From positions 930,001 through 994,000 of the forward strand of contig NZ_JAFIMU010000002.1 of NCBI RefSeq assembly GCF_017302985.1: a DNA stretch of 64,000 bases. The letters run 5' to 3'. This document shows, one piece after another, positions 52,960 to 60,600 of the stretch. The translations under genes were made by a program, and so were the position numbers. Every line of letters begins with the position of its first letter. Within the stretch, counting starts at the first letter, position 1. The stretch is from Corallococcus macrosporus (GTDB taxonomy: Bacteria > Myxococcota > Myxococcia > Myxococcales > Myxococcaceae). The notes below the pieces were generated by a model, which did not search any database, had not been told where the DNA came from, and was given only the letters and a program-made list of their open reading frames with translations.

Positions 52960-55900
52960 CTACTCCTCGTCGGAGGCGGCGTCGCCCTGACGGTTCGCGC
53001 GGCGCGCACGGCGGCGCTCCCCGCGGCTGAGCGCCTCGGTCTCCTCGGGCGCGGGTTCCGTGTCCTCGGTGCCGCTGGCGGCCTTGAGCAGCTTGGCCAG
53101 TGCCCCCACGGTGGGGCCTTCGTAGAGGGTGACGGCCGGCAGCGCGACGCCGAACTGCTCGCGCACGCGGGCAATCAGCTTCACGCCGACGAGCGAGTTG
53201 CCACCCAGCTCGAAGAAGTTGTCGTGCACGCCGACCTGGTCGATGCCCAGCGTCGTCTGCCACAGGTGGGCAATCTTCTCCTCCAGCGCGTCGCGCGGCG
53301 GCACGTAGGCGTTCTGGAGCGTGGGCCGGGGCGTGGTGCCCAGGGACGACCCTGCCTCCTGCTTCGCCTCCGCCTTCTCCTGCGAGGCGGCCGGCTGGGC
53401 CCACTTGCGCGCGCGGGCGCGCAGGTTGCTCGTGGACACGGCCACGTGCGACACGGCGCCCAGCTGGAAGAGCTGCTCGAAGGCGTCCTCGCCCTCCGCG
53501 GACGTGATGGCCAGCGCGCCGAACGGGCTCTGCGCGCCACCCGCGCGGGACTCGTACTGCCACGCGTCCCAGCCCACGCTCATCCACGGCACCGGCGAGG
53601 TCTGCGCCTGCTTCGTGGCGAACGCGTCCATGAAGGACGTGGCCGCCGAGTACGACGCCAGCCCCAGGCCGCCCAGCACCGCCGCCAGCGACGACGACAG
53701 CACGCAGAAGTCCAGCGAGCGTCCGCGCACCGCCTCCTCCAGCGCGTACAGCCCGCGCACGCGGCCGTGGAAGGTGTCGCGCACGTCCTCGGGCCGGGTG
53801 TCCGGGATGGCGCGGAAGAGCGCCTGCCCCACGTCACCCGCCGCGAACACCACGCCGTTGAGCGTGCCGAAGTGCGTGAGCGCCGCGTCCACCGCGGCCT
53901 TCACCTGGACCTTGTTGCCCGCGTCCACGGCCGTCACGTGCACCTGGGCGCCCAGCGCCTCCAGCTCGCGCACCTGACGGATGCGGCGGGAGACGGCGTC
54001 GTCCTCGCCATGGGCCGTAAGGTGCGCGTCCCACTGCGAGCGCTCCGGCAGCGCCGTGCGGCCCGCGAGCACCAGCTTCGCCTTCGCGCGCTTCGCCAGC
54101 GACTTCGCGTGGGAGAAGCCCAGCGTGCCGAAGCCGCCGATGAGGAGGTACACGCCCCCGTCGCGCAGCGGGAGCTGTGCGGCGCGCGGCGCGTCCGCCG
54201 GCACGTGCTCGAAGTGCTGCACCCAGCGGGCGCCGCCGCGGTACGCGACGACGGTCTCCAGCTTGGAGGGCGTCGCGGCCTCGGACAGCAGCGACTCCAC
54301 CAGCGCCGTCTCCTGCCAGCTGCCGGAGGCCGGCAGGCGCACGTCCACGGCCTTCGCGGACAGGTGGCCGTACTCCTGCGGAATCACCCGCACCGGGCCC
54401 AGCACCGTGGCCAGCTCCGGGTTCGGCGCCTCGTCGCCCAGGGCCTGCATGCGGTTCGTCACCGCGACCAGCGACACGGGGCGCGTGCCGGGCTGACGGC
54501 CCAGGGCCTGGGCCAGGGACAGGAGCCCCAGGAAGCCCTTGCCCAGCGCGGCCTCGAAGTCCGCCTCGCCGTGCGCGTCACCCAGGCCCAGCGTGCCCAG
54601 GTGCAGCACGTGGTCCGGCGCGCGGCCCTGCGCGGTGAGGGCCTCCAGCACCGTGGCCTCGCCGCCCAGCGCGAGCGACCAGTGGTGCTCGTCGTGCTTC
54701 GCGGTGACGGCGGCCGGGGTGATGCGCACCACGTCCTGGCCGGCCTCGCCCAGCTTGAGCGCGAGCCGCGTGCCCAGGCCCTCGTTGGAGTCGTCCGGGA
54801 GCAGCAGCCACCAGGTGGCCTTCTTCTCGCTCCAGGCGCCCTGCGGCGACGGCAGCGCGCGCTGCCACGACGGCAGGTAGAACCAGCGGGCCACGGGCTG
54901 CTTCTGGTCCGCGGAGGCCCACTCGGAGCGCTCGCCGTCGGCGGCGGTCTCCTTGCGCGGGTCCACCCAGTGCTTCTGACGCTCGAAGGGTGACGTGGGC
55001 AGCGCGATGCGGCGGCGCTTCTCCCCGCCCCGGAACGCGTCCCAGTCCGCCTCCACGCCCTCCAGCCACAGCCGGCCCAGCGTGGCCAGCACGTGGTCCA
55101 GGTCCGCGACCTGCTCCTTCGGGTGGCGCAGCGAGTTGATCAGCGCGTGCTTCGCGCCCTTGTCCGGGTGCTGCCGCGCCAGGGTGACGAGCGTGTTGCC
55201 CGGGCCCACCTCCAGGAGGATGGCGTCGGACTCCTTGAGCAGCTCGCCCACGCCGTCCGCGAAGCGCACCGCGCCGCGCAGGTGCTTCGCCCAGTAGTCG
55301 GGGCTCGTGGCCTGCTCGGCCGTGACCCAGGTGCCGGTGACGTTGGACAGGTAGGGCTTCGTCGGCGCCTTCCGGGCCACCTTGCGCACCGCCTCGCGGA
55401 AGGCGTCCAGGATGGGGTCCATCATCGCCGAGTGGAACGCGTGCGACGTGTGCAGCCGCGAGGACGCCAGGCCCTGGAGCTTCAGCGTCTCCACGAACGC
55501 GTCGATGAGCGGCGTGGGACCGGCGACCACGCACGTGGCCGGGCTGTTCACCGCCGCCACGGACAGCCCTTCCGGCAGCATGGGCGTGACGTGCTCTTCC
55601 GGCAGTGACACCGCGAGCATGGAGCCCGCGGGCAAGGACTGCATCAGCCGGCCGCGCGCGGCCACCAGCGCCAGCGCGTCGTCCAGGCTGAAGACGCCCG
55701 CGAGGCACGCGGCCACGTACTCACCGATGCTGTGGCCCACCATCGCGTGCGGCGTCACGCCCCACGACTCCCAGAGCTTCGCCAGCGCGTACTCGATGAC
55801 GAACAGCGCGGGCTGCGTGAGCCCGGTCTGCTTGAGGCGCTCCGACGCCAGCTCGCGCGACCCGGCGGGCGGGTAGAGCACCGTGCGCAGGTCCAGGCCC

Positions 55901-57618
55901 AGGTGCGGCTTGAGCTTCTCCGAGCAGGTGTCCACCTGCGCGCGGAAGGTGGCTTCCGTCTCGTAAAGCTCGCGGCCCATCTCCACGTACTGCGAGCCCT
56001 GTCCGGAGAACATGAACATCACCGGACGGCCGCTGTTCTCCGCGCTGCCGCTGAAGACGCGGCCCGGGGTGCGCTCCGCCAGCGCGGAGGCCAGCTCCGC
56101 CGTGGTGCGCGCCACCACCGCGCGGCGCTTGCCGAAGCGCTTGCGCCCCAGTTGGAGCGTGTACGCCACGTCGGCCAGGTCCACGGAGGGGTTCTCGCGC
56201 AGGTGCTCGGCCAGCCGGTCCGTGGCGACCTCCAGCGACTTCTCCGTGCGCGCGGACAGCAGCACCACCTGCGCGGGCAGGCGGGCCTTGTCGGTGGCGG
56301 GCAGCTCCGGCGCCTCCTCCAGGATGGCGTGCGCGTTGGTGCCGCCCATGCCCAGCGACGTGACGCCCGCGCGGCGCGGCGTCTCACCCCGGGGGAAGTC
56401 GCGCAGCTCCGTGTTCACGTAGAACGGGCTGTTGGGGAAGTCGCACGCGGGGTTGGGCGTCTTGAAGTTGAGGCTGGGCGGGATGACCTTGTGGTGCAGC
56501 GTGAGGGCCGCCTTGATGAAGCCCACCGCGCCCGCCGCCGAGTCCAGGTGGCCGATGTTGCTCTTCACCGAGCCCAGCGCGCAGAAGTTCTTCTTGTCCG
56601 TGCCCTGGCGGAAGGCCTGCGTGAGCGCCGCGACTTCAATCGGGTCGCCGACCTTCGTCGCCGTGCCGTGGGCCTCCACGTAGCCGATGGAGTCCGGATC
56701 CACGCCGGCCACCGCCTGCGCCAGCGCGATGACCTCCGCCTGACCCGCGACGGCCGGGGCCATGTAGCTGACCTTCTGCGAGCCGTCGTTGTTCACCGCC
56801 GAGCCGCGCACCACCGCGTAGACGGTGTCGCCGTCCTTGAGTGCGTCCGACAGGCGCTTGAGCGCGACCACCGCCGCGCCGTGGCCCGCGACGAAGCCCG
56901 CGGCCTCCGCGTCGAAGGTGTGGCAGTGGCCGTCCGGCGCCGTGGTGCCACCCTCGTGGTACAGGTAGCCCGCCTTCTCCGGGAAGTGGATGGACACGCC
57001 ACCGGCCAGCGCCATGTCGCACTCGAACGACAGGAGGCTCTGGCAGGCGTAGTGGATGCAGGTGAGCGACGTGGAGGACGAGGACTGGACCGTGACGGCC
57101 GGGCCCTTGAGGTCCATCCGGTACGCCACTTCGGTCGTGAGGCTGTCCTTGTCGTTGCCGATGGACGCCTGGAGGCTCTCCACCGACGCGACGTGCGCCA
57201 GGTGCGAGTACAGGTTGGAGAGCAGGTACGTGTTCATGCTCATGCCGCCGAACACGCCCACGCGGCCGGGCTGGCGCTCCGGGCTGTAGCCGGCGCTCTC
57301 CATGGCCTCCCACGCGCATTCCAGGAAGACGCGGTGCTGCGGGTCCATCAGCGCGGCCTCGCGGGGGTTCATCCCGAAGAAGGCCGCGTCGAACTGATCC
57401 GTGTCGCCCAGCGTGCCGCGGGCCTTCACGTAGTTGGGTGCGCGGACCATGGCGGGGTCCGCGCCCTCGGCGATGAGCTCCTCGTCGGTGAAGAACGTGA
57501 TGCTCTCCACGCCGCCGGTGAGGTTCTTCCAGAACTCGGCGATGGTCTTCGCGCCGGGAAGCCGGCCACCCAGGCCGATGACCGCGATGCCATCCACTTC
57601 GGGGGTGTCAGTGCTCAT
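52960..57618 (-). CDS. Type I PKS, KS(Ser)-AT-KR-ACP, first extension module
   Basis: The 1552-residue protein has KS (8-435), malonyl-type AT (530-840; GHSIGE at 628-633, HAFH at 726-729), KR (905-1405) and ACP (Ser1475 in GGNSL). The KS active-site loop reads VQSSSSTSL: the catalytic Cys is replaced by Ser181 (codon TCC at 57076-57078), while both histidines remain. The KR keeps GGFGTLG, the Ser and Tyr1323, but the usual Asn is Thr and the Lys position looks like Arg. A normal elongating KS needs the Cys, so this module may be non-extending, act as a decarboxylating KS, or be inactive. The C-terminal tail is charged. It starts 44 bases after the loading-gene stop. Confidence 0.88.
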   Translation of the reverse strand: MSTDTPEVDGIAVIGLGGRLPGAKTIAEFWKNLTGGVESITFFTDEELIAEGADPAMVRAPNYVKARGTLGDTDQFDAAFFGMNPREAALMDPQHRVFLECAWEAMESAGYSPERQPGRVGVFGGMSMNTYLLSNLYSHLAHVASVESLQASIGNDKDSLTTEVAYRMDLKGPAVTVQSSSSTSLTCIHYACQSLLSFECDMALAGGVSIHFPEKAGYLYHEGGTTAPDGHCHTFDAEAAGFVAGHGAAVVALKRLSDALKDGDTVYAVVRGSAVNNDGSQKVSYMAPAVAGQAEVIALAQAVAGVDPDSIGYVEAHGTATKVGDPIEVAALTQAFRQGTDKKNFCALGSVKSNIGHLDSAAGAVGFIKAALTLHHKVIPPSLNFKTPNPACDFPNSPFYVNTELRDFPRGETPRRAGVTSLGMGGTNAHAILEEAPELPATDKARLPAQVVLLSARTEKSLEVATDRLAEHLRENPSVDLADVAYTLQLGRKRFGKRRAVVARTTAELASALAERTPGRVFSGSAENSGRPVMFMFSGQGSQYVEMGRELYETEATFRAQVDTCSEKLKPHLGLDLRTVLYPPAGSRELASERLKQTGLTQPALFVIEYALAKLWESWGVTPHAMVGHSIGEYVAACLAGVFSLDDALALVAARGRLMQSLPAGSMLAVSLPEEHVTPMLPEGLSVAAVNSPATCVVAGPTPLIDAFVETLKLQGLASSRLHTSHAFHSAMMDPILDAFREAVRKVARKAPTKPYLSNVTGTWVTAEQATSPDYWAKHLRGAVRFADGVGELLKESDAILLEVGPGNTLVTLARQHPDKGAKHALINSLRHPKEQVADLDHVLATLGRLWLEGVEADWDAFRGGEKRRRIALPTSPFERQKHWVDPRKETAADGERSEWASADQKQPVARWFYLPSWQRALPSPQGAWSEKKATWWLLLPDDSNEGLGTRLALKLGEAGQDVVRITPAAVTAKHDEHHWSLALGGEATVLEALTAQGRAPDHVLHLGTLGLGDAHGEADFEAALGKGFLGLLSLAQALGRQPGTRPVSLVAVTNRMQALGDEAPNPELATVLGPVRVIPQEYGHLSAKAVDVRLPASGSWQETALVESLLSEAATPSKLETVVAYRGGARWVQHFEHVPADAPRAAQLPLRDGGVYLLIGGFGTLGFSHAKSLAKRAKAKLVLAGRTALPERSQWDAHLTAHGEDDAVSRRIRQVRELEALGAQVHVTAVDAGNKVQVKAAVDAALTHFGTLNGVVFAAGDVGQALFRAIPDTRPEDVRDTFHGRVRGLYALEEAVRGRSLDFCVLSSSLAAVLGGLGLASYSAATSFMDAFATKQAQTSPVPWMSVGWDAWQYESRAGGAQSPFGALAITSAEGEDAFEQLFQLGAVSHVAVSTSNLRARARKWAQPAASQEKAEAKQEAGSSLGTTPRPTLQNAYVPPRDALEEKIAHLWQTTLGIDQVGVHDNFFELGGNSLVGVKLIARVREQFGVALPAVTLYEGPTVGALAKLLKAASGTEDTEPAPEETEALSRGERRRARRANRQGDAASDEE

Positions 57619-57662
57619 GGAGCCGTCCTTCGAAACCTGGGGGTGTGCCTGAAAGTCGTTGG

Positions 57663-60600
57663 TTACTTGCGGCCGCGCGCCTGCTGACGCTTGGCCTGGG
57701 CGGCGCGGCGGCGCTCCGCCTCGTCCTTGATCTTCTGGGAGGCCGCGCCCGAGTCCTCGCCCTTGTTCGCGAGGTGCTGGGCCAGCGCGCTCACCGTGGT
57801 GAACTTGAACATGTCCACCAGCGCGAGGTCCGCGCCCAGCTCTTCCTTCAGGCGCCGGTGCGCCTGCGCGATGAGCAGCGAGTTGCCGCCCAGCTCGAAG
57901 AAGTTGTCGTTGAGGCCGACGCGCTCCACCTTCAGCACGGCCGCCCAGATGGCCGCCACGCTGCGCTCCACCGCGCTCTGCGGCTGGGCGTAGGCGACGC
58001 CGGACGCAAGGCGGGCCCCTTCCGGCGCGGGCAGCGCCTTCGCGTCCACCTTGCCGTTGGGCGACAGGGGCAGCGCGGAGAGCGGCACGTACGCGGACGG
58101 CAGCATGTACGGCGGCAGCGCTTCCGCGAGGAAGGTGTTCAGGTCGGAGTGCGTGGGCGCGGGCTCGCCCAGCACCACGTACGCCACCAGCCGCTTGTCC
58201 CCGGGCGAGTCCTCGCGCGCCATCAGGAACGCTTCCTTCACGGCGGGGTGGCGGCGCACGGCGGCCTCCACTTCACCCAGCTCGATGCGGAAGCCGCGGA
58301 TCTTCACCTGATCATCCGCGCGGGACAGGAACGTGAGCACGCCGTCCGGCAGCCAGCGCGCGCGGTCGCCCGTGCGGTACAGGCGCTCGCCCGCATGGAA
58401 CGGGTCCGCGATGAAGCGCTCGGCGGTCAGCTCCGGACGCTTCCAGTAGCCGCGCGCCACGCCCAGGCCGCCCACGTACAGCTCACCGGCGACGCCCACG
58501 GGCAGCAGGTTGCGCTCCGCGTCCAGCACGTACACGTCCGTGTTGATGACGGGCCGGCCGATGGGCACCCACGCGTGGCCCTGCAGGTCCTCCACCGCCA
58601 TGCGGTGGTAGGTGGAGCACACGGTCGTCTCCGTGAGGCCGTAGCCGTTCACCACCGGCACCGTGGCGAGCAGCTTCTCCACGTCGCTGGCCACCAGCGC
58701 CTCTCCGCCGGAGAGCACCAGCTTGAGCGGCGGCAGCTGCTCCAGGCGCGCGTTGAGGCCGGCGATGACCGCGGGCACCGTGCTCACGATGGTGACGGTG
58801 TGGCGGGTGATGAGCTGGAAGAGCTTCTCCTGGTCGAGGATCTCATCCTCGGTGGGCAGCACCAGCGCGCCGCCCGTGCACAGGAGCGGGAGGATCTCAC
58901 CCACGAAGCTGGCGGACGCCACCGACGTGAGCGGCAGCATCCGGTCCGTGGCCGTGGGCGCGTAGGACTCCACGAACGAGCGGACGAGGTTCGCGAGGCC
59001 GCCGTGCTCCAGCATCACGCCCTTGGGCTGACCGGTGGAGCCGGAGGTGTAGACGAGGCACGCCAGGTCCCCGGACTGCACCGTCGCGGCGGGCGCGGAG
59101 GACAGCGCGCCGTCCAGCGGCTGGTCCACGAAGAGCGTGCGCGCGGTGGTGCCGGCGGGCAGCGAGCGCTGGAGCCAGGACTGCGTGATGATCACCGGCG
59201 CGTGCGTGTCGCCCAGGATGAAGGCCACGCGCTCGGAGGGGTAGGCCGGGTCGATGGGCACGTACGCCGCGCCCGCCGCCATCACGGCCAGCACCGACAC
59301 CAGCGTCTCCACGGAGCGCTCCAGGCAGATGCCCACGATGTCGCCCGGCTTCACGCCCGCGCCGCGCAGCCACGCGGCCAGTTGTCCCGCGCGCGCGTCC
59401 AGCTCGCGGTAGGTGAGCTGCGCGTCCTTGAAGAGGACCGCGACGTTATCGGGCGTGCGGGCCACCTGCGCCGCGAAGAGCGCGGGCAGCATGTCCTTCT
59501 GCGTGAGCGGCACGCGCGGGCCCTTCCAGGTCTCCAGCAGCTGACGCTGTTCAGCCTGCGTGAGCAGCGGCAGCCCCGCGAGCGCGCGGCCCGGCTGCGC
59601 GGCGATGCCGGACAGCAGCGTGGCCAGGTGCCCGGCCATGCGCTCGATGGTGCCGGCCTCGAAGAGGTCGGTGTTGTACTCGAAGGAGGCCACAAGCTCG
59701 CCGTCCGCCTCGCCCATGGTGAGCGTGAGGTCGAACTGCGCGCCGCCGTGCGACAGGACCAGCGACTCGATGGGCAGGCCCGCCACCGTGGACTTCGCGC
59801 CCGGGATGTCCAGGGCGAAGGGCGTGAGGCCGCGCTCGTCCAGCTTGGAGGCGCGCTGGTAGACGAACATCACCTGGAACAGCGGCGAGCGGCTCTGGTC
59901 ACGCACCGGCTGCAGCCGGTCCACCAGCGCGCTGAACGGGTAGTCCTGATGCTCCAGCGCGCCCAGCATCGTCTGGCGCGTCTGGGCCAGGTAGTCCGTG
60001 AAGGACAGGGTGGGGGCGGGGCGCGTGCGGACCACCAGCGGGTTGACGAAGTAGCCCGTGATGCCCGCCAGCTCCGCGCGTCCGCGGCCCGCGCTCACCA
60101 CGCCCAGCGTGAAGTCCTGCTGGCCGGTGTAGCGGTGCAGCAGCACCTGGAACGCCGTCTGGAGCACCATGTTCGGCGTGGCGCCGTGGTCGCGCGCCAG
60201 CGTCTTCACCGCGCTCGCGACGGTCGCGTCCAGCCGGGTGGTGTGCACGCGGCCGTTGAAGGTCTGCGCCGGGGGACGCGGGTGGTCCGTGGGCAGGTCC
60301 AGCACCGGCACCGTGCCGGACAGCTGCTCACGCCAGTACTTCTCCAGCGCCTGGCCGCGAGCCCCCGTCAGCATCTCCGCCTGCCAGCGCGCGTAATCCG
60401 CGTAGGTGCGCGCGGGCTGCGCCAGCGACGGCCGCTTGCCCAGCTTCAGCGCCGGGTAGAGCGCGTCCAGCTCCTCCGCCATCACCGCCAGCGACCAGAA
60501 GTCGGTGACGATGTGGTGCATCGCGATGAGCAGCGCGTGGTCCTCGGCGGACCGCGACACCAGCCGCACGCGCAAGAGCGGCCCCTTCTCCAGGTCGAAC

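Noticed and set aside
46939-54993. Very long open frame on the plus strand opposite the PKS/NRPS genes (also 57645-63545, 39277-43701 plus; 26149-29445 minus)
   Set aside because: They are antisense to clearly coding genes, are rich in Arg, His, Gln, Ala and Gly, have no domains, and follow from high third-position GC.
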